From contig NZ_JANHDJ010000006.1 in assembly GCF_024494645.1 (NCBI RefSeq), positions 232,995-296,994 of the forward strand: a stretch of DNA of 64,000 nt, given 5' to 3'. A model generated the notes under the pieces. The model was not told the origin of the DNA. It saw only the letters and a list, made by a program, of their open reading frames with translations, and searched no databases. The position numbers and the translations under genes are program-made. The DNA is from Halohasta litorea (GTDB lineage: Archaea > Halobacteriota > Halobacteria > Halobacteriales > Haloferacaceae). Position 1 is the stretch's first letter, and every line of letters begins with the position of its first letter. This document shows, in pieces, positions 42,809-51,873 of this stretch.

Positions 42809-45292
42809 ATGACCGAGAGCCAGCGATCCGACGACAGCGAAATCTGGGAGGATATCTTCCCCTTCAAGCCATACCCGAATCAACGAGAAGGTATCAACCA
42901 AAGCATCGACACCGTTCGCGACGGGGGCGTGTTCCTTCTTGAGGGTCCGTGTGGGACCGGGAAGACCCTCATCGCGCTCACTGCGGGTATCAGCCTCGTC
43001 AAAGACCCAGAGACAAAATACGACCGCGTACTCGTCATCACATCGAAGAAGCAGCAACTGAGCGCCTTCGAATCAGACCTACGGACGATCAACAGGAAGA
43101 CGGACAACAACATCCCCGGACTGACTCTCGTCGGTAAGGCCGACCTGTGCCCGTATGTCCAGGCTGGCGAGATCGAGAAGGAAGACATCTACCACCGATG
43201 TATCGAGTTGCGGGATAACACGCGGAGTTTGATGGCGAAAGCGGCGCGACAGAATAACAGTCGAGAAGCCAACGCCGCCTTTGGCCTATTCTCGTATGCT
43301 CAACGGGAGCCATCTGTCGAGGACACGCTCACGTTCGACGGAGCGAAAGCGGGCGTCCAACCGTCGATCCCGACTGTCGCCGGGAAGGAATACTGTCCAT
43401 TCTACGCTAAACATATCACGAATTCAGTCAAAGACTCGTTCCCGCTCTCCATCTTCGATGTGACGACAGGCGAAGAGACACTCAAGACCGCGGCACGCGC
43501 GGGAACCTGCCCACACGTCGAAATGCGCCGACTCCACGACGAAGGCATGGCTCTATTCGGAAATTACCAGCACGCCTTCAACCCGAAGACGGTGGCTGGA
43601 TTCACCGGAGGCATCATCGACGACACCACCCTGCTCATTTGCGACGAAGCTCACGAACTCGTCCACCAAGTACGAGACCAGCTGTCGTACAGCGTCAATT
43701 ACTCCACGTTCTCCAAAGCCGCTGACGACATCACTCTCGTCCAACGCTGGATCACCGGGAAGGGCCACCCTCGGAAATGCCAGCTCGCAGATGCCGTCAT
43801 CGGAAACACGGGTCTGACTGGCCCCGATCTGCTAACTGCATCCAAATTCGTTGAGCGAATCCAAGACGAATTCCACAAAAGCACGATACAGGGGCTTCGA
43901 GACGAACTCGGGACCAACTGGAAGGACAAGTGCCGGAGGAAGAACCGCGACGAACTCTCGATCGCGCTACAAAACCCACAGAACCCCGGCCCGGACAGCA
44001 TCCGAAAATGGGTAGAAGACAACGACTACGAGGACATCTGGGAGAAAACCCTCCTCGCCGCCCGAGCAGTGAGCGTTGCCCGCGACGTCATCTCGCGCGA
44101 AGTTGACGAGAAGAGCCCAGACGGATCGTTTGCTATCAGCGACGTTTACGAACTCCTCAACCGATGGTGGACAGGTGGTGACTCCGAATACTTCCGCGAG
44201 ATCAAGCTAATCCCACGGAAGGGGACCCGCTCGACTGCCGATTCTACCCGCCCGTGGCGAACTGGCTACTACGCGCAGGTCCAGATCAACAACGCGATCC
44301 CCCAAAACGAGATCGCCGCGACTCTCGATACCTTCGGTGGGGCAATCCTCATGTCGGCCACGCTCTCACCCCTCGACATCTACGAAGAAGTCACTGGAGT
44401 GAAGAAACTCAGAGAAGGGACCCAGCCCACCAGCAGTCTCGTCACCAAGGCGATCGCCAGCGCCAACATTCCAGAAGGAGACGAGGACACCGTCCATATC
44501 CCTGATATCGGTTCTGTCGGGGGCGGTGGAGGGAGTACACAATCGCCTTCCACAGACAGACAGCGAAACGTCGGCAAGGTCGCGTTCGATCTCGGCTTCC
44601 CACAGGAGAACAGAGCATCGTTCGCCGTCGACGCTCAGAAGTTCACCTACTCAAATCGGTGGCCACCCGACGAACACCCGGAACTGCGAACTACGTACGG
44701 GAAGACAATAACCTCGGTCGTGAACACCACGCCAGGGAACGTGATCGTGTTCATGCCGAGTTACCTCGAAGCCATGTGGGCAAGCAGGATGTTAGACGGC
44801 AACCCGAACGTCACCAAACCGGTTCTAACCGACACCAGCAGTTCCGACGCGGCGACTGAGGAGCTCAAGCAGGCCTTCTTCGATGGCGAGCCCAAAGTTC
44901 TCGCAACAAGCCTCCGTGGGACGCTCACAGAGGGTGTGGACTTCGACGGCGACAAGCTCAACGCGGCAGTTGTCTGTGGCGTTCCGATCACCAACACGTC
45001 AACGAACCTCTCTCAGGCCATCCAATCGGCGTACGATGAACGGTTCGATAACAACGGCTTCGATTTCGCCTTTACCGTTCCCGCTGTTCGGAAGACGAGA
45101 CAGGCACTCGGCCGAGTCATCCGCGGCGTCGAGGACGTCGGCGTCCGTGTCCTCATCGACGAGCGGTACGCGAATAGCCGGACGTTCACCAGTGTTCGCG
45201 AGCACTTCCCAGAACACGCGACAGATGAATTCAGACCGATCTCCCCTCCAGAGCTCGGCCGGGAACTCCAGCACTTCTGGTCTCAACACTGA
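42809..45292 (+). CDS. XPD/DinG-family Fe-S helicase
   Basis: 827 residues. Walker A is GPCGTGKT (46-53), the DEAH box 279-282, SATLSPLD opens the second helicase half, and QALGRVIRGVEDVGVRVLIDERY is motif VI. All four cluster cysteines are present: C114 (ADLCPY), C131 (HRC), C196 (EYCPFY) and C234 (GTCPH). XPD/DinG enzymes unwind DNA 5'-3' in repair or resolve unusual structures. TTTAAG at 42766-42771 precedes the ATG by about 40 bases. It is the intact counterpart of the longer, cysteine-poor helicase at 7886-11041. The stop is followed by an oligo-T tract at 45347-45356. Confidence 0.9.
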   Translation: MTESQRSDDSEIWEDIFPFKPYPNQREGINQSIDTVRDGGVFLLEGPCGTGKTLIALTAGISLVKDPETKYDRVLVITSKKQQLSAFESDLRTINRKTDNNIPGLTLVGKADLCPYVQAGEIEKEDIYHRCIELRDNTRSLMAKAARQNNSREANAAFGLFSYAQREPSVEDTLTFDGAKAGVQPSIPTVAGKEYCPFYAKHITNSVKDSFPLSIFDVTTGEETLKTAARAGTCPHVEMRRLHDEGMALFGNYQHAFNPKTVAGFTGGIIDDTTLLICDEAHELVHQVRDQLSYSVNYSTFSKAADDITLVQRWITGKGHPRKCQLADAVIGNTGLTGPDLLTASKFVERIQDEFHKSTIQGLRDELGTNWKDKCRRKNRDELSIALQNPQNPGPDSIRKWVEDNDYEDIWEKTLLAARAVSVARDVISREVDEKSPDGSFAISDVYELLNRWWTGGDSEYFREIKLIPRKGTRSTADSTRPWRTGYYAQVQINNAIPQNEIAATLDTFGGAILMSATLSPLDIYEEVTGVKKLREGTQPTSSLVTKAIASANIPEGDEDTVHIPDIGSVGGGGGSTQSPSTDRQRNVGKVAFDLGFPQENRASFAVDAQKFTYSNRWPPDEHPELRTTYGKTITSVVNTTPGNVIVFMPSYLEAMWASRMLDGNPNVTKPVLTDTSSSDAATEELKQAFFDGEPKVLATSLRGTLTEGVDFDGDKLNAAVVCGVPITNTSTNLSQAIQSAYDERFDNNGFDFAFTVPAVRKTRQALGRVIRGVEDVGVRVLIDERYANSRTFTSVREHFPEHATDEFRPISPPELGRELQHFWSQH

Positions 45293-45346
45293 CGGAGGAG
45301 CGATCACCTGCCCCAGAGAGAATCGCCTGTTAAGTGCCGAACTGGT

Positions 45347-45360
45347 TTGTTTTTTATCTC
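45347..45360 (+). terminator. Oligo-T terminator after XPD-like gene
   Basis: GTTTGTTTTTTATCTC lies about 55 bases after the stop at 45292. Haloarchaeal transcripts often end at such T-tracts. Confidence 0.4.
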
Positions 45361-45472
45361 TCATCTTGTAGTGAGAGAGGTGTGGTAGCGGTGAGAGTGA
45401 AGACCCACATGGGGGTTAAGAATATGACCCGTGGGTGCGAGAGTAGATACACACGCCAACACGAAGCCAACA

Positions 45473-47875
45473 ATGGACATTCAAGTAACTAATATCCCGA
45501 GTGAACTGAGGGACCGCAAGCAGTGGATCTGCTGGGACACTGGGATGCGAGACGGAAAAGAAACGAAACTCCCCAAGGACCCTAACGGAGGGTACGCACA
45601 GACTGACGACCCATCTACGTGGACCAGTTTCGGAAATGTGAGGGTGAAGAGGAAAAACCACGACGGCGTCGGATTTGTCTTTACCGAAGATGACGACCTA
45701 GTTGGGATCGACCTCGACAAGTGTCGCGATGCGGAAACCGGCGAGTGGGAAGACTGGGCACTCGAAGTCATGGACGAAATGGACGGGTTCATCGAGATCA
45801 GCCCGTCGGGCACAGGCGCTCACATCATCCTCGAAGGCGAGATCCCCGGCGATCGCCGCCGAAAGGGGAACATCGAAATCTACGAAGACGGTCGCTACTT
45901 CACCGTCACCGGCAACGTCGTCTCGTCGGATGGGCAGCCTCTCGATACGGATGAGGAGGCAACGCTCAACAGCAACCAGGAGGGCCTCACCAACGTCTAC
46001 ACCGAGTATCTCTTGGACGGAGAAGACGAGGATGACGAAGACGACGACAGCAGCGAGAACATACAGATCACTCCCCCAAGCGGAGAACGGCCCAACTTAG
46101 CGAATCTCGGGTACGACAGAGATGTCGACATCCCGTTTTCACTCGGTCCAACGACAGAGGACCTCACCGCGTACGAACAGGAACTGCTGACCGATGCGAA
46201 GAAGGCAGACAACGGCTACGGGTTCACGCTCCTCTGGCGTGGGCACTGGGAGGAGTTCTTCAGCTTCTCAGACGACCACAACAAGACGGGCTACAGCCAA
46301 TCTGAAGCAGACATGGTGTTCTGTAACAAGCTCGCATTCTGGTGTAGTGGCGATCCTGTCCTCATCGATCGGATCTTCCGGGCATCCGGCCTCATGCGTG
46401 AAAAGTGGAACGAGGAGCACTACTCGGACGGGACCACCTACGGTGAGCGGACCATCGAGAAGGCGATCATCCGTGTGGACACCCACTACGACGACGATCG
46501 CCATGACGAAGTACAGACCCGATCCGATGACGACAGCGCAGACCAGGACAAGGACACCCAGAGCGACGCCCAACCGACTCCTCAAAAAAAGGCAACCGAC
46601 GATGAAGCCGGATCTGATCCCGTAAGCACGACCGGCGGCGGACGTCGAAGTCGAAGTACCGGCCGAGGCGGGCCGGATGGGTTCAAATCCAACAGTCAGG
46701 CGAGCTCTGGTGAGGAATCCGATCAGGAGGTAACGGACCCAACCCCAGACGACACCCGTCGACGCAGGGGAAACACCCGGACTGAGAGAAACCGCCGGAC
46801 TCGTGGCGAGCGGAATCCTTCAGTCTCGGACTTCTCCCCCAGCAAGACAGAACCGGATTCAGACCGTTTTACGGCTGATCCAACAGAAGAACCCGCCGAA
46901 ATAGCGGATACGGACGACGAACCGACCGCCGACGAGGATCAAAATGACGACACCACCGACGATGATCCGTCGTCCAACACGGTGACCGTAGATGTCTCGT
47001 CCGATCTCGATGATGGATTCAACCGACCATCTGAGTCGGAAGGGAGCATGTTCTCGGATGGAGAGGACCCCTCCGATAGCGATAGCGATACCGAGACAGA
47101 AAGCGACGAAACTGCGGCAGAAGACGAACTCGATCCAGAAGAGGGCAGGGCCGCAGTTGAAGCATTAGAGGCAGACCACGTCGAACAGCAGAAGTCTGAA
47201 GAAGACAACGATGATTCAGACACCAACTCCGGAACCACCAGTTCCGAATCTGAAGGGGAGAGCAGCGATTCGGATGATGTGGGTGAAGAAGACTCGGAGA
47301 CCGACGACAGCGAGGCAGAAGACGACGAAGATGAGAAAGAGGAGATCAAAGACGGGAGCGACTCTGTCAGCGGAAACGAGACGATCCCCTCCGAACTCGG
47401 ACGGAGAGTTGAGGTCCTCGAGCAGGACTTCGGGAAGATGGAAGAGGAACTGAGCGAGTACCAGACCCAACTCGAAAACGAGATCCAGATGCAGGAGAAC
47501 AAAGTCTCCCGCGTCTACCGTGAGCTGGAGCACTACGAACGCATCGTCGACAAACGCGAACACCAGCTGGAGACGCTTCAGCAGGTTCTCTTCGTGATGT
47601 GTAAAGCGAAGAATCACCCCGTATTCGACGAGATCGCGGAGGGGCTGAGTGACGATGAAATCCCCATGGAGGACATCCTTGATGAAGAGTTCGTCGAGCG
47701 ACTCGAGGCGCAAGAACGTGTACGGTGGGAACGCCAGCCACCTCAGGACGTTCCAGCGCATGAAACAGAGACCAGCACCGACCTGGTCCCCGCGGAATCT
47801 CAAGCACCCGCCGAACCCAGTGACGATCCCAACGAAACTGGCCCGTCTCGATCGTTCTGGTCGGACCTTTTCTAG
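45473..47875 (+). CDS. Plasmid-type primase-polymerase (AEP) with long acidic and coiled-coil tail
   Basis: 800 residues from ATG 45473. The N-terminal domain is an archaeo-eukaryotic primase of the plasmid/virus type. GIDLDKC gives D80/D82, SPSGTGAH gives H117, and GRYFTVTGN supplies R141. A second conserved domain at about 228-340 reads FTLLWRGHWEEF, SQSEADMVFCNKLAFWCSGD, DRIFRASGLMREKW and TYGERTIEKAI, as in many haloviral and plasmid primases. Residues ~350-640 are a highly acidic, disordered linker. Residues ~650-720 look coiled-coil (VEVLEQDFGKMEEELSEYQTQLENEIQMQ). No helicase motif is present; unwinding would come from another protein. TTAAGA about 57 bases upstream, inside an imperfect CCCAC...GTGGG palindrome, may be the regulated promoter. 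Confidence 0.82.
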   Translation: MDIQVTNIPSELRDRKQWICWDTGMRDGKETKLPKDPNGGYAQTDDPSTWTSFGNVRVKRKNHDGVGFVFTEDDDLVGIDLDKCRDAETGEWEDWALEVMDEMDGFIEISPSGTGAHIILEGEIPGDRRRKGNIEIYEDGRYFTVTGNVVSSDGQPLDTDEEATLNSNQEGLTNVYTEYLLDGEDEDDEDDDSSENIQITPPSGERPNLANLGYDRDVDIPFSLGPTTEDLTAYEQELLTDAKKADNGYGFTLLWRGHWEEFFSFSDDHNKTGYSQSEADMVFCNKLAFWCSGDPVLIDRIFRASGLMREKWNEEHYSDGTTYGERTIEKAIIRVDTHYDDDRHDEVQTRSDDDSADQDKDTQSDAQPTPQKKATDDEAGSDPVSTTGGGRRSRSTGRGGPDGFKSNSQASSGEESDQEVTDPTPDDTRRRRGNTRTERNRRTRGERNPSVSDFSPSKTEPDSDRFTADPTEEPAEIADTDDEPTADEDQNDDTTDDDPSSNTVTVDVSSDLDDGFNRPSESEGSMFSDGEDPSDSDSDTETESDETAAEDELDPEEGRAAVEALEADHVEQQKSEEDNDDSDTNSGTTSSESEGESSDSDDVGEEDSETDDSEAEDDEDEKEEIKDGSDSVSGNETIPSELGRRVEVLEQDFGKMEEELSEYQTQLENEIQMQENKVSRVYRELEHYERIVDKREHQLETLQQVLFVMCKAKNHPVFDEIAEGLSDDEIPMEDILDEEFVERLEAQERVRWERQPPQDVPAHETETSTDLVPAESQAPAEPSDDPNETGPSRSFWSDLF

Positions 47876-47918
47876 GCCGCTCTTTTTATACGATAGTCCA
47901 TTTCGAGACGACAACCCC

Positions 47919-47936
47919 AGTTCAACAAATTGAACT
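47919..47936. promoter_or_regulatory. Perfect 7-bp inverted repeat before the pilin genes
   Basis: AGTTCAA-CAAA-TTGAACT. It lies about 120 bases before the first pilin ATG and after a CTTTTTATAC terminator-like tract of the primase gene. Possible operator. Confidence 0.3.
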
Positions 47937-48056
47937 AACAACTATCTTTGTTTTCGGATTTGAACTGACAGGGGATTATATTGTATATTTTGAAAGTTTC
48001 ACGCCTATTTGACCGATAATTATATATCGGTACCATGGGGAGGTCATACTGTACGC

Positions 48057-48482
48057 ATGAGCCAAAAAATTAAGCGTGCTGTACTGTCAATGCTCCTCGT
48101 CTCGTTCGTCGCAACGGGCATGGGGCTCGGTGTTGGATCGGCCGTCGCGGATACCACGACGAACTGTGAGGAAGTTAACGTCGACGACTACGACAATGTC
48201 GTTGAGAACTTCGACGACTGCGAATCGAACGAAATGAGCGGCTATACGTCGATGCTGGACAACCTCTTCGAGGTTGCTCACACGACGCTTCAGTACGCTG
48301 GATTCGTGACTGTCTTCGCGGGAGCCACTCTCTGGTTCACTGCTCGGCGTAGCAGTGACCGCGCCCAGACCGGTGTCTGGCTGCTCATCGGTGGTCTCGC
48401 CATGATCGTGTTCTACTTCGGCTTCACGGCGTTCGTGAGCCTCCTGAAGTGGGTCGCGGAAGGCGGTTCTGGTAGTTCCTAA
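48057..48482 (+). CDS. VirB2-like pilin candidate, copy 1
   Basis: 141 residues from ATG 48057. TATATA at about 48022-48027 lies some 30 bases upstream. A signal peptide (AVLSMLLVSFVATGMGLGVGSAVA, residues 8-31) precedes a short acidic external segment with two cysteines (C38 and C54). Then come two membrane helices, LQYAGFVTVFAGATLWFTARRSS and VWLLIGGLAMIVFYFGFTAFVSLL, and a small tail. The loop with two arginines between the helices is typical for VirB2/TrbC pilins, whose helical hairpins build the conjugative pilus. Its second half is nearly identical to the next gene. Confidence 0.65.
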   Translation: MSQKIKRAVLSMLLVSFVATGMGLGVGSAVADTTTNCEEVNVDDYDNVVENFDDCESNEMSGYTSMLDNLFEVAHTTLQYAGFVTVFAGATLWFTARRSSDRAQTGVWLLIGGLAMIVFYFGFTAFVSLLKWVAEGGSGSS

Positions 48483-48685
48483 ACGGAACTTCCACCCAGT
48501 CGTATAGTCCATCACTTCATTTATTGAACGCTACTCGGCTAGCGACAGCTTCGCCATGAAACAGGGTAAGGGCGTTCCAATGTTCAAACTGGTGAACTGA
48601 CAAGGAATAATGTTGTTAGAGTTGAAAACTTAGCAAAAACCACCGGCAGATTAATATTAGTACCTTGTTTTGTAGAATTCGACGC

Positions 48686-49069
48686 ATGAGCCAAGCAATC
48701 TCACGAGCTGTACTATCGATGTTAGCTCTGTCGTTCGTTCTCACCGCGGGTGGGATCGGCGCGGCGAGCGTGGTCGCAAACGACTGTAGCCCCTCGGATC
48801 CCTCCGCCTGTGAAGCTGGGATGGACGGATACACCAACATGCTGGACAATCTCTTCGAGGTTGCCCACACAACGCTTCAATACGCCGGCTTCGTGACTGT
48901 CTTCGCGGGAGCCACCCTCTGGTTCACCGCCCGTCGTAGCAGTGAGCGCGCCCAGACCGGAGTCTGGCTGCTCGTCGGCGGTCTCGCCATGATCGTGTTC
49001 TACTTCGGCTTCACGGCGTTCGTGAGCCTCCTGAAGTGGGTCGCGGAAGGCGGTTCCGGCAGTTCGTAA
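48686..49069 (+). CDS. VirB2-like pilin candidate, copy 2
   Basis: 127 residues from ATG 48686. Plan as in copy 1, with a shorter and different mature N-terminus (NDCSPSDPSACEAGMDG, again two cysteines). From MLDNLFEVAHTTLQYAGF to the end it is almost identical to copy 1, differing at only a few residues. The duplicated stretch also includes part of the upstream DNA (GAACTGACA about 95 bases before both ATGs), so this is a tandem duplication with a 629-base period. The diverged tips next to conserved helices suggest two pilin variants. Confidence 0.65.
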   Translation: MSQAISRAVLSMLALSFVLTAGGIGAASVVANDCSPSDPSACEAGMDGYTNMLDNLFEVAHTTLQYAGFVTVFAGATLWFTARRSSERAQTGVWLLVGGLAMIVFYFGFTAFVSLLKWVAEGGSGSS

Positions 49070-49140
49070 AGTCCGGTACGAACAACGAATCCACCCCCTA
49101 TATTTTAGACACCTGGCCGCATAGCGGGTAGCACGAACTA

Positions 49141-49524
49141 ATGAGCCCCCGATTAGCAGAGTTTATCTTAGAGGATGGACCTACGTTCTCCTCTCTTGTG
49201 ACAACCCAGCTCCGCCACATCATGTCGTCTTTGTCCAGTGTTCCAAGCGAGTACGCTTCGACATCAGCTTCCGGACCCCTGATGCAATTCGACTTCGATA
49301 TGCTCTGGTCCGCGTTCGAGCACTTCGAAGGACTTGATCGCGTATTCTGGATCCTTGGATTGACTCTCATCCTCCTTGGGTTCATGGCGTGGCAGATGAA
49401 CAAGAAACGGACCCAACGCCGATCGTGGGGATTCCGCTTATTCGGCATCGGTGTTCTGTTCTCAATTATCGGGGCCAACTACAGTGCCTTCTGGAACCTC
49501 CTGTACCATGTTCTTACCCAATAA
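49141..49524 (+). CDS. Small two-span membrane protein of the secretion block
   Basis: 127 residues. The N-terminal 60 are polar. Two spans follow (about 68-84 and 98-118) with the basic loop MNKKRTQRRSWGFR between. TATATTTTAG at 49099-49108 precedes the ATG. Its 3' end overlaps the next gene by 17 bases, so both belong to one transcript. No family is recognised; a minor apparatus subunit is plausible from context. Confidence 0.6.
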   Translation: MSPRLAEFILEDGPTFSSLVTTQLRHIMSSLSSVPSEYASTSASGPLMQFDFDMLWSAFEHFEGLDRVFWILGLTLILLGFMAWQMNKKRTQRRSWGFRLFGIGVLFSIIGANYSAFWNLLYHVLTQ

Positions 49525-51736
49525 ACGAACCTCGGCTGTTATTGGACTAGCACTTCTCCTCGTGATCGGGAGCGGGGCCATCCTCATCAGTGACGGCCAA
49601 GAAAGCGACTACGGCGAGTATCCACCGATCGAAACTGCTACACAAAACCCACCGGTAGACGACGTGGGTACGTACCGCATCCTCGCTTCAAACGACATTG
49701 ATGTGAACTCAACAGGGAACAACGATGATATCTTTTCAGTCACATCCCAATCTGTCGATCTAAGAACGTACAAAGTAGATCGGCCACTCCTCAGGCTCGA
49801 TGAACGGACCTATACCGTCGACCAAACCACGGAGTTTGCCCAGCTCACAGATGGGTTCCGGGAAGCCCTCTACACAGAGTATCAAGTCACCACCGACGAC
49901 ACTTGGATATCGTATGACGAAGCGGAAGTCACTGATTTAGTCCACATCGGGCAGAGCCGCCCCGTCAACGAGTCGATCATGACGGGCGACGACAACCTCC
50001 TCTTTGCCGAAATCGAGGGACGGGGAGGGACCATTCCGGTCCGCAACGCCGAGTTCATCTACGAGAAAGAAGGCGGCACCTTCCAAGGAGTAACTGTCCT
50101 AAATCCCAGCAATGCGGAAGTTTATGAAGGCGAGTTCACGGACTATACTGAACTCAACCAAGATGTTGTAAGGAGTACGTTCATCAACACGAGCAACGAC
50201 CTGAGCATCGTCCCAGCAGCAGGGTACGGGAACAATTCCGCCCGGTATGATGTCCAAGGTGCCACAGCAGAAGGGTACTGGCAAGATGAAGTCGAGGTCG
50301 TCCACGACCACTACGCCGACGTCGCTCGGATGGATGAAGGCGCGCTCTATGACGACTACTGGCTGGTGAATCCGGATCAAGTCAATATCACAACAGTGTT
50401 TGACTACCGAACCACCACCCCAGAAGATTACAGCAGTAGCGAACAATGTTCATACGTCAGTGGTGACGAAACTCTCACCGGAACGGACACTAAGTATGAG
50501 GAGTGGGAGATCATCGAGAGCAGTTCAGTGATGTCTCTTCAGAACGACAACGAATACTACGTTACTGAAAACGACCAGAACATCCTCACGATCGACAATC
50601 CTCAGAGCGGTCGCCTTGGACTCTACTCTGACGTTCTCATCGGTTTAGAACTCACCTACGGTGTCGACAGCACCTGCCCCGGTAACTCGTGGGAAAAAAC
50701 AAAGAAGGTGTCCGCAGCAAGTGCCTTCCACGACCCGAGCTACTACACCATCGAGGCCGCAGACGCAACGGACCTCACGATTGATGCCTACCTCGTTGAG
50801 AATGCCTTCCGTGACGAGATTTACTTCGACATCATCGGCGACCAGCGACCAGAGAAAAACCCGCTTGGAAGCATCGAGCTGAAGGCCAACGAAGAGTGTA
50901 TCGAGCGTGGCGCACTGTTCTGTAAGGAGCGCGCCCACCAAGACCAGTACAAGATCCACAGCCCGTGGATTTTCCTCTCTCAGTCACTCTACGATCGTGT
51001 CGAGCACCGACGAGACGGCTCGGCACAGTGGGTCCGAACGTCTGTCAAACATGACGAGACGCCGAATCTCCACCGTGACTACATGGACGCTGCGGGGTAC
51101 AGAACATCGGCTTCCAACACCCTCGGAGTGAAACCCACCATGCAAGATCAAGCCCAGATCTACGAAGGGATCAACCTCGGTGAGAACGTCATCGACACAG
51201 GGGGCGATGTTCAACTCTACAGGACTGTCGGCTCACAGTTGTCACAGCCGGTCAGCGAGTTAGAGGACATCGAAATCACCGCCACCGACGTATTCGGAAA
51301 TGACGTCCCCATCGGTGAGGTCCACCGAATCACCGTTGAACCGACGCGGATCGTTAGCGATCTCAACACAACCACGTACGAGGTCACTGGCACCCTCGAG
51401 CATTCAGAAACCGATGATCCCGTCCCCAACCGTGAGATCATCATCGACGGTGAATCTGTCCACAGGACCACCACAAACTCCGATGGGGAATTCACCCAGA
51501 TGGTAAGTGAAAACGTCTCTACGGTCGACGTGCGCTTCGAGGGGGACCCTCTCCGAGAGGACTTCGACACCCACTATGGCGAGTCATCAACGAAGGTCTG
51601 GACAGGCAAGGTCGCCCTCAACATCGTGAGGATGCCGATCGGATACCTCCACGCGATGATCTCGAACCTCCTCGTCTTTATCAACTGGATCGCTCTTGGT
51701 TTGTTCCTCGTGTGGTGGATGAAGTACCGAGATTAG
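49508..51736 (+). CDS. Large secreted, membrane-anchored envelope protein of the secretion block
   Basis: 742 residues from ATG 49508, inside the previous gene's end. An N-terminal signal/anchor (about 8-27) leads to ~640 external residues, rich in Tyr, Thr, Asp and Asn, with several cysteines (SSEQCSY, STCPGNSW, NEECIERGALFCKE). Residues ~625-690 look like a carboxypeptidase-regulatory or Ig-type beta-sandwich (YEVTGTLEHSETDDPVPNREIIIDGESVHRTTTNSDGEF). A C-terminal helical pair at the membrane follows (VRMPIGYLHAMISNLLVFINWIALGLFLVWWM). It lies between pilins and coupling ATPase and may span from membrane to surface, like the propeller protein of the first block. Confidence 0.65.
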   Translation: MFLPNKRTSAVIGLALLLVIGSGAILISDGQESDYGEYPPIETATQNPPVDDVGTYRILASNDIDVNSTGNNDDIFSVTSQSVDLRTYKVDRPLLRLDERTYTVDQTTEFAQLTDGFREALYTEYQVTTDDTWISYDEAEVTDLVHIGQSRPVNESIMTGDDNLLFAEIEGRGGTIPVRNAEFIYEKEGGTFQGVTVLNPSNAEVYEGEFTDYTELNQDVVRSTFINTSNDLSIVPAAGYGNNSARYDVQGATAEGYWQDEVEVVHDHYADVARMDEGALYDDYWLVNPDQVNITTVFDYRTTTPEDYSSSEQCSYVSGDETLTGTDTKYEEWEIIESSSVMSLQNDNEYYVTENDQNILTIDNPQSGRLGLYSDVLIGLELTYGVDSTCPGNSWEKTKKVSAASAFHDPSYYTIEAADATDLTIDAYLVENAFRDEIYFDIIGDQRPEKNPLGSIELKANEECIERGALFCKERAHQDQYKIHSPWIFLSQSLYDRVEHRRDGSAQWVRTSVKHDETPNLHRDYMDAAGYRTSASNTLGVKPTMQDQAQIYEGINLGENVIDTGGDVQLYRTVGSQLSQPVSELEDIEITATDVFGNDVPIGEVHRITVEPTRIVSDLNTTTYEVTGTLEHSETDDPVPNREIIIDGESVHRTTTNSDGEFTQMVSENVSTVDVRFEGDPLREDFDTHYGESSTKVWTGKVALNIVRMPIGYLHAMISNLLVFINWIALGLFLVWWMKYRD

Positions 51737-51873
51737 GGACGACAACCACTATGGGAACCGGATGGTGAAACCCACAGATTTCTAACAATCCTGCCTCTGT
51801 GAGCCCACATCGGGAGAGGAGAGAAAACGGGGGCACAAGACATAACTAATCTGGTTGTGACGTACAGTTCACG

